In this document: one piece after another, positions 9,163-18,681 of the stretch
How positions within the stretch are numbered: the stretch's first letter is position 1
Layout: the number at the start of each line of letters is the position of its first letter
From: Nocardioidaceae bacterium
GTDB taxonomy: Bacteria > Actinomycetota > Actinomycetes > Propionibacteriales > Nocardioidaceae
Length of the DNA: 64,000 bases
Direction of reading: 5' to 3'
NCBI GenBank assembly: GCA_030447805.1
Contig: JAUJOE010000002.1
Location: forward strand, 310,001-374,000
Notes under the pieces: model-generated
Told to the model about the DNA's origin: nothing
The model's database searches: none
The model's input: the letters and a program-made list of their open reading frames with translations, nothing else
Made by a program: the position numbers and the translations under genes

Positions 9163-10725
9163 GTGCATGCGGCGTCGAGTCGAGCTCCCCGACGGGGGCT
9201 GGCTCTGGCGCTGACACGACGGGGGCTGGCTCTGGCGCTGACACTGGCCGTGCTGCTGCGGCTCCCCTTCTTCGATGCGCCGCTGCAATCGGATGAGGGC
9301 GGGTTCCTCATGGTCGCCGGCCAATGGACCGGCGACGGCTCGTCACTGTACGGCGACCAGTGGGTCGACCGGCCACCGCTTCTGCTGGTGATCTTCCGGC
9401 TGGCGACGGTGGTCGGCGACAGCGCCGTCACTTTACGGGTGCTGGCCTTGCTGTTCGGTCTCATCACCGTGCTGGCCGCATGGTGGGCGGGCCGGCTGAT
9501 CAACGGCGCGCGTGGGGGGCTCGCCGCTGCCGTCGTGGCGGCCGCGATCAGCTCCAGCTTCAGCTTCGCCGGGTTCGCCCTCACCGGGGAGGGCATCGCG
9601 GTGGCCTTCGTCATGGTGAGCTGCGCGCTCACGCTGCAAGCCACCTACGACGGTCGCACATCGTCCGAGGGTCTCGACACGCCCGACCGTCGGAGATCGC
9701 TCGGCCGCGGGGGTGCCCGAGCGCTCTCACTGGCGGCGTCAGCGGGGATGCTGGCGGCCATGGCCTTTCTGGTGAAGCAGAACTTCATCGACGCGGGACT
9801 CTTCGCCGCCATCATGTTCGCCGCGGCAGCTCGCACGAACTGGCGGCTGCTCGCGGCTGGTGCCGCAGGCCTTCTCCTGCCGTTGGTGACCACCGCTGTC
9901 TGGGCGGACAGCGACGAGGGGCCCGGGCTCGTCAAGCTGTGGCACGCGGTCTTCTGGTTCCGTGTGCGCGCGGTCGAGGTGATCCACAGCGCTGCGGATT
10001 CGATGCCGCTGGATCGGCTCGCCGGCGTGCTAGCGCTGTTCGTCGTCACCGGGCTCGCCGTGCTGACGTGGCAGCTCTTCGCCGCTGTTCGCCGAGCCGA
10101 CGGCCCCGTGCGGCTGAAACTCGCGCTACTGGCGATGTTTGGGTACGTCGTGTTCTCCGTCGTCGCCGGCGGCAGCTGGTGGACCCACTACCTCCTGCAG
10201 TTCGGACCGGTGCTCGCGATGGGCACCGCTTTGGCGACCCGACGGTCGTTCGCTCGGCTGTGGCCGCAGCTGGCGGCAGCCGTGGTGACCGCGGCCTCCG
10301 TGGTGGGCTGCCTGGTCGGTGTGGGTCAGGTGGCCACCGCTCGGGTTGAGGGGACGCGCGACGAGATCGTCGGGACGTATTTGCGGTCGGCGTCCATGCC
10401 TGGTGACAGTGTCGTGCTGGCCTACGGTTCCCCCGCGATCATCGAGATCTCTGGGCTCTCCACCCCGTACAAGTACGCCTGGAGCCTGCCCATCCGTGCG
10501 CGCGACCCACGCCTGACCCAGCTGGTCGCCACGCTGCGCGGTGACTCCGCGCCGACGTGGCTGGTCGAGATCGGCGACTTCGACTGGTGGGGGCTCGACA
10601 CCGCGGCGTTCCAGCGGGTGCGCACCGAGCGCTACCACGTCGTCAGCACAGTCTGCGGGCACAACATCTACCTGCGCGACGGTCTCGTGCGGCCGCTGCC
10701 GCCGGCGCCGTCATGCCCGTCGTAG
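9163..10725 (+). CDS. GT-C (PMT_2/GT39-like) membrane glycosyltransferase
   Basis: A 520-residue polytopic protein. The first loop after helix 1 has SDEGGFL and then DRPPLLLVIFRLA, the pair of acidic/basic motifs expected in the catalytic extracytoplasmic loop of dolichyl-phosphate-mannose-type GT-C transferases. About ten hydrophobic segments follow, with a soluble C-terminal part of about 110 residues. Such enzymes transfer sugar from a polyprenyl-phosphate donor to cell-wall or protein acceptors outside the membrane. A 27-bp duplication near the start repeats RRGLALALT, lengthening the first helix lead-in. The gene converges on the FAD oxidoreductase gene, overlapping it by about 15 bases. 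Confidence 0.8.
   Translation: MHAASSRAPRRGLALALTRRGLALALTLAVLLRLPFFDAPLQSDEGGFLMVAGQWTGDGSSLYGDQWVDRPPLLLVIFRLATVVGDSAVTLRVLALLFGLITVLAAWWAGRLINGARGGLAAAVVAAAISSSFSFAGFALTGEGIAVAFVMVSCALTLQATYDGRTSSEGLDTPDRRRSLGRGGARALSLAASAGMLAAMAFLVKQNFIDAGLFAAIMFAAAARTNWRLLAAGAAGLLLPLVTTAVWADSDEGPGLVKLWHAVFWFRVRAVEVIHSAADSMPLDRLAGVLALFVVTGLAVLTWQLFAAVRRADGPVRLKLALLAMFGYVVFSVVAGGSWWTHYLLQFGPVLAMGTALATRRSFARLWPQLAAAVVTAASVVGCLVGVGQVATARVEGTRDEIVGTYLRSASMPGDSVVLAYGSPAIIEISGLSTPYKYAWSLPIRARDPRLTQLVATLRGDSAPTWLVEIGDFDWWGLDTAAFQRVRTERYHVVSTVCGHNIYLRDGLVRPLPPAPSCPS
9190..9243. repeat. Perfect 27-bp tandem duplication inside the GT-C gene
   Basis: Two identical adjacent copies starting CGACGGGGGCTGGCTCTGG (9190-9216, 9217-9243) keep the reading frame and repeat nine residues. 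Confidence 0.95.
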
Positions 10726-12277
10726 CATCTCCAGCGCCGCCATCGCGGCGTTGTGCCCGCCGATCCCGCTGACCGCGCCACCTCGACGCGCCCGCTCCCG
10801 CAGACCAGTACGTTGTCGACGCCGGTCGCCACGCCCCAACGGTCGGCCGGTGTCTCGACCGTGCTGTCCTCCGCCAGCCACGGCCACTGCAGGTCGCCGT
10901 GGAAGATGTGGCCGCCGGGCATGTTCAGCGCAGCCTCGATGTCCTGCGGCGTCTTCACCTCCAGGCACGGCCGGCCGTCGGCGTCGGTGGCGAGGCAGTC
11001 GCGGATCGGCTCCTCCAGGTGAGCGTCCAGCGCGCCAGAGCCCGGTCGACGGCCTGCTCGGACGCTGTGCCGTCGTTGGCGAACAGCCCAGCGGGAGTGT
11101 GTACGCCGAAGTAGGTGAGCGTCTGGTAGCCCTGCTCGGCCAGGTCCGGGGCGAGGATCGACGGGTCGGTCAGCGTGTGGCAGTACAGCTCTCCGGGCAT
11201 CGGGTCGGGCAGCCGCCCGCCCGCCGCTGCGCCGTACGCCGCCTCGAGCTGGCTGAAGTCCTCGGCCACGTGCACGGTGCCCGCGAACGCCTGGCGGGGG
11301 TTAACGCCGGACCGCCAGCGCGGCAGCCGACGGACGAGCAGGTTGAGCTTGAGCTGCGACCCCGCCGGCCGCGGCGTCGCAGGTGCCCGCCCCAGCAGGT
11401 CGTCGAGCACCGCCGGCGCAACGCCGCTGAGCACCAGCCGCGAGTCGACGCTGTGCTCGCCGTCGTGCGTCGTGTACGTCGTCTGCGTGCCCGCCTCGTC
11501 GGCCTCGACAGCCGTGACCTGCGCTTCAGTTCGTACGTCGGCCCCAGCCGACAGCGCCGCCGTGAGCAGCGCGTCGGTCACCGCGCCCATCCCGCCGACG
11601 GGGACGCGCCACTCGCCGGTGCCGTTGCCGATCAGGTGGTAGAGGAAGCACCGATTCTGCAGCCGGCTCTCTCGTCGTACAGCGACGCGAAGGTGCCGAT
11701 CAAGGCGTCGGTCGCAACCACTCCCCGCACCGTGTCGTCGGCGAACCGCCGGTCGAGTTCGACCCCGAGCGGCTGCTCGACGAGCCACGACCAGGTGGGT
11801 CCGAGTTGTGCGGCCACCTCCGGCTGCGCTGGTAGCGGCTCGGTGAGGCTGGGGGCGAGCAGCTGCGCGACCCGCCGCACCTCTGCGTAGAACGCCCGCC
11901 ACGCGGCGTACTCCTGATCCCCACCGGTGAGCTCGCGGAACGAGTCGGCGGTGCGGCTGCCCTCGTCCCGCTCGACCAGCAGGCCGGTCGACCGGCCGTT
12001 ACGCCAGGTGGGGGTGTACGACGCGACCGGACCGTGAGCGCAGCTGCAGACGCAGTTGCAGGTCGGAGCAGATCTGCTCGGGCAGCAGGCTGACCAGGTA
12101 GGAGTAGCGGGAGAGGAGGGCGTCGACGCCGCTGAACGCGCGGGCACTGACGGCTGCCCCACCGGTGTGCGGCAGGCGCTCGAGCAGCAGCGTGCGGAGG
12201 CCCGCGCGGGCGAGGTACGCCGCGGCGACCAGCCCGTTGTGTCCCCCGCCGACGATGGTGACGTCGTACCGCTCCAT
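10711..12277 (-). pseudogene. Phytoene-desaturase-like FAD oxidoreductase, multiple frame changes
   Basis: Pieces in all three minus frames join into one protein of about 520 residues. It starts MERYDVTIVGGGHNGLVAAAYLARAG, a dinucleotide (FAD) binding fold. The middle reads RADDTVRG-like segments and then PVGGMGAVTDALLTAALSAGADV, a hallmark of the carotenoid-desaturase/amine-oxidase superfamily. The end has VCGSG and SGIGGHNAAMAALEML, the C-terminal FAD-binding motif. Frame changes fall near 12020, 11650, 10960 and 10790. All conserved blocks survive, so indel errors are more likely than gene death. The substrate could be a carotenoid or another polyene/amine; no crt genes are adjacent. Confidence 0.75.
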
Positions 12278-12391
12278 GGCTGGACTCTGCCATGTCAGTC
12301 GGTTACGCCGATCGGTGACGCCGGGCCGCCCCCGACCCGCCGCGTACGATGAGCGCATCGGATTCCGACGGGGGAATGGCAGGGGCTGACC

Positions 12392-13962
12392 ATGGCAGCG
12401 GGGCGGCGTGGGCGTCCGTACCAGGTGCCGGAGGACACGACATCGGTCCGGGCAAGCACCGTCGACGTGCACGCCCGAGTCGGCTGGCTGCTGCTCATGT
12501 CGCGCCTGCACCATCCGGACCCCGAGCTGGCACTTGGTGACTCGTTCAACGCCGCCCTCAGCGCGGTCGGCGTACAGGCTGATCGAAGTGCGGTCAGCCG
12601 GTGGGAAAGTGGCAAGGCCACGCCGCGGTACTCGGTCCTGGTCGGTTACGAACGGGTGCTTGGTCTGCAGGAGGGCCAGCTCACCAGCGTGGTGAACGCC
12701 CAACGGCGCGAGTTCAGTGATGACGGCTTGGCGTCCTGGGCGCCGGTCCTGGACCCGCGGTCGACGGGGTTCCACGAGCGGCTGGACGCATTGTTCGATG
12801 CGTTGCTCGCCGGCCCGGGAACGGGTCCGGAATGGACCGCACTCGCCCAGCACGTCGCTGCCACCCGCGGCATGTACGTGCACGGCTCGGTATGGCGGCA
12901 CCTCTCTACGGCGCTGATCAACCAGCTGACCCGCAGCGTCGGCGCGGCGTACCTGGAGCGGATGGAGGCGATCCGCCTGCTGCTCGAGCACCCGGTCGCT
13001 CACCAGTGGCTGCTGCGGGCGACCGACGAGTTCTTGGACGATCCCGCCGTGCAGGTCGTCAACGACCCGATCGGGGTGCTGGAGATCTCGACGGCGCCAG
13101 CGGCGGCCGACGTCGTGCTCGACAAGATGCTGACGACGCGGTCACCGCAGGTTCTGACCGCCGCCGTGGAGGCGGTCGCTGCCAAGATCCAGGGCGGCTC
13201 CTACTCCGCCAGCCAGCTCGAGCAGATCGAGCGGTCGGTCGTGTCTCGGCTACGCGGACCAGACGCCAGCGCGGTGGTCTTCGAGGAGCTGACGCTGGTG
13301 ATGCCCGAGGCAGCCAGCGAACGGCTGTTGCTGGCCTCGCGTGGTGTCGCGGGCCACGAGGAGCTCGCGAAGGTCGCCGCTCACGGCGAGATCGTCGACC
13401 CGGGCGTGGCGCGCCGCGTCTCGCAGCGGATCGCGCGGACGGCATGTGCCCAGCTGCCAGCCTGTGGGCTGTACGAGGAGGACAAGATGACGCCGCGGCT
13501 GGTACGCGAGGCGCTTTCGCGGGTCGCAGCGTACTCATGCACTACGCGAGTCTGGCGCTGCAGGGCAGCCCGCTCCGTGGCCCCGTCGCCGCGGCCCTGG
13601 TCGGTGAGGTTGAGCGGTACGGCGTCGACGACCCGCTTGCCGCCCGGTTCTCTCGGCTGCTGCGCTACCTCGCGGGGCCGGACCAGGAGGAACCGGTCCT
13701 GGAGTGGCTTCCGAAGGCGCCGCCAGCAGTGGCGCGTGACCTGGGGCACACGCTGGGCCACATCGACAGCAGCCGGGGCCTCGACGAGCTGCCGGCCCTG
13801 CTGCGCGGCGATGACTCCGTTGTCGACCGGGCGCTGTTGTACGGGCTGGGCATGCGCCAGGCGCGGGTGCTGACGGGGCTGGCCGAGGGTGCTGACTGGC
13901 CGGCTCCGGTCAGGGAGGCGGCGCGGTGGTGGCTGCGCCAGGGCGGCGCCGTACGCGTCTGA
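12392..13962 (+). CDS. XRE-like HTH protein with large helical C-terminal region, frameshifted
   Basis: About 520 residues once two frames are joined near 13525. Residues about 30-110 hold a lambda-repressor-like HTH ending SAVSRWESGKATPRYSVLVGYE, the usual recognition-helix context of XRE regulators. The remaining 400 residues are helix-rich with regularly spaced Leu/Val (for example LEQIERSVVSRLRG), resembling HEAT- or TPR-like repeats, and have no enzyme motif. Divergent from the FAD oxidoreductase gene with about 115 bases between. It is probably a cytoplasmic regulator; ligand and targets are unknown. The second frame gives a clean continuation MHYASLALQGSPLRGPVA to the stop at 13962. 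Confidence 0.7.
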
Positions 13963-14100
13963 GGGTGTGCTTTTGCCGTGTTGGAAGACGTACGCCGTCG
14001 GGCGGTGAGGGGGTGATTTTGCCGTCGCGTGTCGGAAGACGTACGGGGGCGGTGAGGGGGTGCTTTGCCGTCGCGTGCGACGTACGCCGCCGGGCGGCGT
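13961..14100. repeat. Three tandem 46-47-bp intergenic repeats
   Basis: Three units start at 13961, 14007 and 14054, each opening GAGGGNGTG, then CTTTTGCCGT(CGCGTG), GACGTACG and GGGCGGT. Units 1 and 2 share GGAAGACGTACG; unit 3 has a short deletion. They follow directly on the HTH gene stop and are not coding on either strand with any recognisable product. Confidence 0.8.
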
Positions 14101-14165
14101 TGACGCCTCCTTGCGTGTCTTGGCATGGCCGCCGCGTGTCAAGCGGCTGCAGAATGGGCACGAGA

Positions 14166-14182
14166 GACCACGGTCTGTGGTC
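14166..14182. terminator. Short hairpin between convergent genes
   Basis: GACCAC (14166-14171) and GTGGTC (14177-14182) form a six-base stem with a five-base loop in the gap between the plus-strand HTH gene and the minus-strand membrane gene. Confidence 0.35.
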
Positions 14183-14200
14183 GCCCGGAAGCCCGTAGGC

Positions 14201-14588
14201 TCAGGTCTCGGTGTTGAGCAAAACAGCACCGAGACCGCCTGCCGGAGTGGCGCGTTCGCTCCGTTGACCGCCGTAACGCGGCGACCGTCTGCCGCGATGT
14301 GGCGGTCGGAAGACGGTCGGTGCTCGGTGTGGCTGCGGGGCAGGGTGTAGTGCGGCTCTCGCGAAAGGAGGCGCAACGAGCTGACGAATCACCAGCAGGC
14401 CCGCCGCGGTCGCCGCCGCGACAAGCGTGGGTGGGCCAGCGAGTCGCAGCAGGCTCGCGGCGAGCCAGGAAGTCGAGCGCGACTCGCAGCCCGAGCCGGC
14501 CTGCACGCGTCGCTGCCACCGTCGCGGCACCGGCTATCAGGCCGGCGACGGTGCAGATCAGGGCGGCCTGATCGAGCAGCTGGGTCAT
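14201..14588 (-). CDS. Small membrane protein downstream of DUF1622 gene, frameshifted
   Basis: The first frame reads MTQLLDQAALICTVAGLIAGAATVAA and LGLRVALDFLA. The second continues LLRLAGPPTLVAAATAAGLLVIRQLV. Joined near 14450 these give two or three membrane helices in about 85 residues; the tail beyond about 14350 is not convincing and may hold another frame change. The start overlaps the DUF1622 stop by four bases, so it belongs to that operon. Function is unknown; the repeated pairing with a DUF1622 protein suggests a joint membrane complex (inference). Confidence 0.55.
14204..14236 (-). terminator. Ten-base-pair hairpin at the 3' end of the small membrane gene
   Basis: GGTCTCGGTG (14204-14213) pairs perfectly with CACCGAGACC (14227-14236) around a 13-base loop. 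It sits at the end of the DUF1622 operon, between converging genes. Confidence 0.5.
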
Positions 14589-15010
14589 CGCAGCCTCCCG
14601 GTTGAGGCCCGCTGGTCGGGCGGTTCGTCGGACCCGGACTCGTTCCGGGCAAGCTCCGCCTTCTCCTCGCGTATCTCCCTGCCCAGGAAGCGGTTGAGCG
14701 CCGTACGAATGGCCGCAACCGCAGCCAGCTCGCCGATTTGATAGAACGTGGGTGCGATCGCCGTACGCAAGATGTCACCGGCGAGCTGGAACTCCAGCCC
14801 TAACGCGAGGTAGCGGCCGAGGTCCAAGCGCACCGGCACGAACGCCTCGGGGTTGCGGCTGCGGATGGCCACCAGCACGAACCGACGGGCGATGACCGCG
14901 CCCACGAAGATGATCAGTGCACCGGCGATCTCGACGAGTCGGACTGCCCAGTCGACGACCGCGGTGACGTTCTCTTCGCTCAACCACTCCATGCCGAGCG
15001 GTGTACCCAC
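14585..15010 (-). CDS. DUF1622-family membrane protein
   Basis: A 141-residue protein with helices at VVDWAVRLVEIAGALIIFVGAVIA and around LGLEFQLAGDILRTAIAPTFYQIGELAAVAAIRTALNRFLGREI. The phrase LDLGRYLALGLEFQLAGDIL is the hallmark of the DUF1622 family of small inner-membrane proteins with unknown function. The C-terminal tail is charged. It heads a two-gene operon with the small membrane protein downstream. Frame is intact. Confidence 0.85.
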   Translation of the reverse strand: MGTPLGMEWLSEENVTAVVDWAVRLVEIAGALIIFVGAVIARRFVLVAIRSRNPEAFVPVRLDLGRYLALGLEFQLAGDILRTAIAPTFYQIGELAAVAAIRTALNRFLGREIREEKAELARNESGSDEPPDQRASTGRLR

Positions 15011-15123
15011 GCCGTTGGGGGTCGAAGCGCGCTGGCGGGCGAGGCGATCTCCACCGGCTCCTCAGACAAGCGACCGGCCTCCACCGTTGACGAGGTGAAG
15101 GCCGGTAGATGCCAGGCCAAGCG

Positions 15124-15339
15124 CTAGTTGTCGTCGTCGTTGACGTGCTCGCGCTCGTAGCTGCCAGCCTTTGCGAGGCCACGACTGACCATATAGCCGA
15201 TCGTCAGCCAGGTGATATAACGCCAAGCGTCGTTCGCGGCGAAGCCTTCACCATCATCGTTGTCGACCAGCGCCGGGCGACGAGAACTCCGATGAGCGAC
15301 GTAGGCGCGGTCGTCTTGTACGACGACTTGGGTAGACAC
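15124..15339 (-). CDS. Small hypothetical protein
   Basis: A possible 71-residue protein from a GTG start. It has a charged middle (DNDDGEGF) followed by DAWRYITWLTIGYMVSRGLAKAG, which could be one membrane helix, and an acidic tail. I do not recognise it. It sits between DUF1622 and tRNA-His with no near partner, and codon use is acceptable but not decisive. Confidence 0.4.
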   Translation of the reverse strand: MSTQVVVQDDRAYVAHRSSRRPALVDNDDGEGFAANDAWRYITWLTIGYMVSRGLAKAGSYEREHVNDDDN

Positions 15340-15398
15340 CCGAGTGAGTCATTTTTCTTTCCTTGAGCCATGCGTGATAACCCCTTGAAGAACGTTTA

Positions 15399-15421
15399 CC
15401 CAGCCGCGACATCCGGCTGGG
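15399..15421 (-). terminator. Hairpin immediately after tRNA-His
   Basis: CCCAGCCG (15399-15406) and CGGCTGGG (15414-15421) form an eight-base stem with a seven-base loop right at the tRNA 3' end on the minus strand, followed by TAAACGTTCTT. It likely ends tRNA-His transcription. Confidence 0.5.
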
Positions 15422-15492
15422 GTGAGTGACGGGACTCGAACGCGACATCCGCGACCACAACGCGGCGCTCTACCAGCTGAGCTACACCCACC
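15421..15492 (-). tRNA. tRNA-His(GTG), T stem two bases short
   Basis: The minus strand reads GGTGGGTGTAGCTCAGCTGG with the extra G-1 typical of tRNA-His, pairing to C73. The anticodon loop TTGTGGT gives anticodon GTG. CCA is encoded (15418-15420). The T stem reads GTCGCGTTCGAGTCCCGT: adding GG to make GCGGGTTCGAG restores a full stem, so two bases appear to be missing from a G run. Confidence 0.88.
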
Positions 15493-15560
15493 ATGCTGCG
15501 CAATCGACCCGCAATCGGTGGGCCACAGCGGCAGAAAGTGTAGCGGCTCAGGCGGCTCGG

Positions 15561-16180
15561 CTAGGAGTCCGGCTGCGGGTCGCTCAACAGGGCGCCGCGG
15601 TGTTTCGCGGCCAGCGCGCGGGCGGCGTCGGAGTCCGGTCCGGGCGGCGGCACGAACACCGCCTCCCGGTAGTAACGCAGCTCCTCGATGCTCTCGCGGA
15701 TGTCGGCAAGCGCCCGGTGGACCCCCCTTGCGCGGGCTCGCGTAGTACGCCCGGGGGAACCAGCGCCGCGCCAGCTCCTTGATCGACGAGACGTCGATGA
15801 TGCGGTAGTGCAGGTGCGCCTCGAGCGTCGGCATGTCCCTGGTGAGGAAGAGCCGGTCGGTGCCGACGGAGTTGCCCGCCAGGGGGCCTTCCGCACCGTC
15901 GGCACGTACGCGCGCACATAATCCAGTACGGCGTCCTCTGCCGTCGCCAGGTCGACGCCGGCGTCGAGCTGGTCGAGCAGGCCGGAGGCTGTGTGCATGT
16001 CGCGCACGACGTCACTCATCTGCTCGAGCGCGGCGGCGGGGGCTTGATGACGATGTCGACGCCGGGACCCAGCACGTTGAGCTCGGAATCCGTCACCAGG
16101 GCAGCGACCTCGACCAGCGCGTCTGCGGCCATGTCGAGACCGGTCATCTCGCAGTCGATCCACACCAGCCGGTCGCTCAC
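15561..16180 (-). CDS. orn: Oligoribonuclease Orn, frameshifted
   Basis: Three minus frames combine into a DEDD-family 3'-5' exonuclease of about 205 residues. It starts with [16 protein letters not shown], which holds the first catalytic Asp and Glu. The middle has [13 protein letters not shown]-like sequence and then [20 protein letters not shown]. The end has [19 protein letters not shown] with the final catalytic His/Asp. Orn degrades 2-5-nt RNAs and pGpG in the cytoplasm. Frame changes lie near 16040, 15890 and 15730. Orn beside tRNA-His is also the arrangement in mycobacteria. The intact motif set argues that the frame changes are sequence errors. Confidence 0.88.
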
Positions 16181-16241
16181 GTTCGCCACCCTACGCCGCG
16201 GGCTCCCTGCCGGGGCTTCCTCAACGTTGCACCGGTCGCGA

Positions 16242-17059
16242 TCAGAGCAAGGCCACCGTCTCCCCGCGGCGTACCGGCCTGACCACATCGTCGAGGTCCG
16301 CCTGCCGAACCGACTCCAAGAACGCCGACAGCGGCGAGCGCATGATCTTGTAATCGTCGTAGTGCACGGGGATCGCGGCGCGAGGCTGCACCCGGCGCAG
16401 GAAGTCGACGCCCTGCGGAGCGTCCATGGTGACCGTCGAGGCGAGCACACGGGTGCCGCCGAGGTGCATCACCGCCACGTCGATGTCGGGGTAACGCTCG
16501 TGTACGGCGTCGAGGTGGTCGCCGGTCAGCGTGTCGCCGCTGAGGTAGACGCGCAGCCGGGTCTCGCCCTGGACCTGGTGCTCCAGCAGGCTGCCCATCA
16601 CCGGCGGCAATACCTTCCGAGCGGGTCCGCGCGCATGCACGCCGGGGAGCGACACCACCCGCAGTTCTTCGTTGTCCTTGGCGAGCACGTGGTCGGTCCA
16701 GGTGGTCAGCCCGTGTGTGGAGAAACCTTGCCGCTTGAGCCGCCGGGCGGCGTGCGTGGTCGTCACCAGCGGTGGCCGCCGATCGAGACCGGCTCGGGCC
16801 ACCCGGTCCCAGTGGTCGCCGTGCAGGTGCGACAGCACAACAGCGTCCAGCGTCGGTACGTCGTGCACCGTCACCGCCGGGTCGAGCAACCGGCGCGACC
16901 ACAGCCCCGGCCCAGGTAGGCGCGTTGCCCCTTGCGGAGGAAGTTCGGGTCGGTGAGCACGGTGAAGGAGCCGAGCCGAAGCAGCACCGTGGCGTTGCCG
17001 ATGAAGGTCAGCGAGTCGACCGACGGTTGCTCGCTGGCTTCGTTGGCACTGGCTGGGGG
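16242..17059 (-). CDS. Metallo-beta-lactamase-fold hydrolase (UlaG-like), frameshifted
   Basis: Two frames join near 16895. The N-terminal part is [26 protein letters not shown]. The second frame carries [10 protein letters not shown], the HxHxDH zinc site, then [10 protein letters not shown] and [10 protein letters not shown], matching the UlaG/N-acyl-PE-phospholipase-D-like branch of the MBL fold. The protein is about 260 residues and cytoplasmic. The start is uncertain: no ATG or GTG lies in frame just before DSLTFIGNA, so a further frame change upstream is possible and the stated start is approximate. The substrate is unknown. Confidence 0.78.
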
Positions 17060-17070
17060 AGCGACGTCAT

Positions 17071-17799
17071 GCCCGCCCGTACCCGGCGTAGAGGTCAAAG
17101 ATGCACGCCGTCCCCAAGGGCGCACTAACGGTGGTCCGCACCGCGGGCATAGCGTTGCTTGGCCGACCAAACGCTGCATCGGGCACCACACCGAGGGCCT
17201 GCGATCCCAGCGCGGCCAGCGACGCAGGTGTTTCCCGATTGCGTTGATCGATCGAGGCGGTTGCGAACGCCGTCTTACTTTTTGTCGCATCCGCCCGATG
17301 TCCGATTCTTCCGGCTGGATGCCGTGCCGCCAGATAGGAGCGACCACTTTTTTGGGTTCGTCCTCGGCAAGAACGCCCCATTACCGACTTAGCGGACGGC
17401 GTGGAGATCGCACAATGCGTAACCAAAGACGGCGCCGGACATCGTCCTTGGGCTGCCCGTAGAACGGGAGATCAAACCGGCAGCATTGATTGTTGAGCCG
17501 TCGTGACCGGCCTTTGCGCGAACGCTTCGAACCGTCTGGCGCGTCGGGCGCGCCGCTCCGTCGACGCCACCGATCGCCACCGACTGCGAGTCGGGGCCCA
17601 GCCGTCGGCTCACTGGACCCTTGCGTCAAGGACTGCGGGAACCCTTCGGTCGGGTGGGCGGCCAGTCATCGGTGAGCCGCGAACGTTCCGCTTACGCCAC
17701 GGCACCTGACCAGGCCCCGAGTGGGTGAGGCAGCGCCAGCCACGACGTACCACCACGACACGCAGGCTCGTTCGTTGAGAACCCGTGAGTGCCACAAGG
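17071..17799. other. 730-base stretch without a recognisable gene
   Basis: Only short overlapping ORFs in several frames occur here (for example 17067-17426 minus and 17159-17392 plus) and none has a recognisable motif, ribosome site or partner. No RNA gene fold or clear repeat was seen. It may be decayed DNA or contain frame errors hiding a gene. Confidence 0.5.
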
Positions 17800-18025
17800 T
17801 TAACAGCGCCTACTGAATCTGATGTACTCGATTCTCCCGCAGGCTTGCGCCAATACGAATATGATACGAATCGACTCCTGCTTGAGTGGGATTATATTGG
17901 GCTGCCACTCCGGCTCTAGGTTTAGCGCTATGCGCCTGACGTCGTCAATCGCATCTCGAAGTGCTTGGCATACTGCTGCTGACGTAGCCGGTTCGACCAC
18001 CGCGTACCGCTCAAATCCAGCCATG
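17800..18025 (-). CDS. Small hypothetical protein in AT-richer DNA
   Basis: A 75-residue ORF starting MAGFERYAVVEPATSAAVCQ. It reads as ordinary protein (ALRDAIDDVRRIALNLEPEW, then SIRIIFVLAQACGRIEYI), with codons richer in A/T than those of its neighbours. I do not recognise a family. The lower GC of 17.8-18.1 kb and lack of partners suggest acquired or decaying DNA. Confidence 0.4.
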
Positions 18026-18199
18026 CTGTCCTCATGAGTGTCAACGTCACGTGTGTCGCTGATAATAATCCGCTTGATCGTGTGAGCACCGCTTTGGTTG
18101 CAGCAAGACGTGCTTGAGAAGGCCCGAGGGCGTCCCAGGTGCAACAGCGCATCGTCGCGGCAAGTCGGGCCATGGGTCGCAGTAAGAGCAGTGCTGCCG

Positions 18200-18654
18200 C
18201 TAATCGCGCGCCATGGCGTCGTAGACGGCACCGGTGACTGCGGCGTACACGCCCTTGCTCAGCATGTCGGCAGCGAGCTCATCGGGTTCCCAACGCCAGG
18301 GCACGTCGGCGACCCCGAGCGCGCGGTAGAGGGCCGCGTCTCCGCCCCAGAACAGGGCGAAGTGGACGACGCTCGCTTGCGGTCCGCGCAGGCCGGCGAG
18401 GTCGAGGGCACCCCGCAGGGCACCCATGCTGATCCCGTGCGCCCAGTGCACGGGGCTGTTCAGCCGCGCGACGTCGGAGGGGAGTCCGGGTCCCTTCCCG
18501 GCAGGAGGTGCGCCCCGACCTGGCCGGGGACTTGGCTCGCCTCACGTCCCGACACCGCCATCTCGAGCCGTTCCGACGCCGTCATGGCGATGGTGCCAAC
18601 GGCACCGGCGACCATGCCGCGGCTGAGAGCGCCGAGTGCTCCGTTACTTGACAT
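18200..18654 (-). CDS. Small membrane protein (GMVAGAVGTIAMT type), frameshifted
   Basis: The first frame starts MSSNGALGALSRGMVAGAVGTIAMTASERLEM. The second continues PVHWAHGISMGALRGALDLAG and ends GVYAAVTGAVYDAMARD. Joined near 18460 they make about 150 residues with glycine/alanine-rich helices. Similar conserved hypothetical membrane proteins of actinomycetes carry the same SRGMVAGAVGTIAMT start. It follows the SDR gene by 28 bases and so is likely the last gene of the GH15-SDR operon. Function is unknown. Confidence 0.6.
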
Positions 18655-18681
18655 ATCAGGCTCCTGATCTCTGGTTGTGGG

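Noticed and set aside
13381-14376. 331-aa minus-strand ORF over the repeats
   Set aside because: It crosses the HTH gene and tandem repeats and repeats low-complexity segments; no motif.
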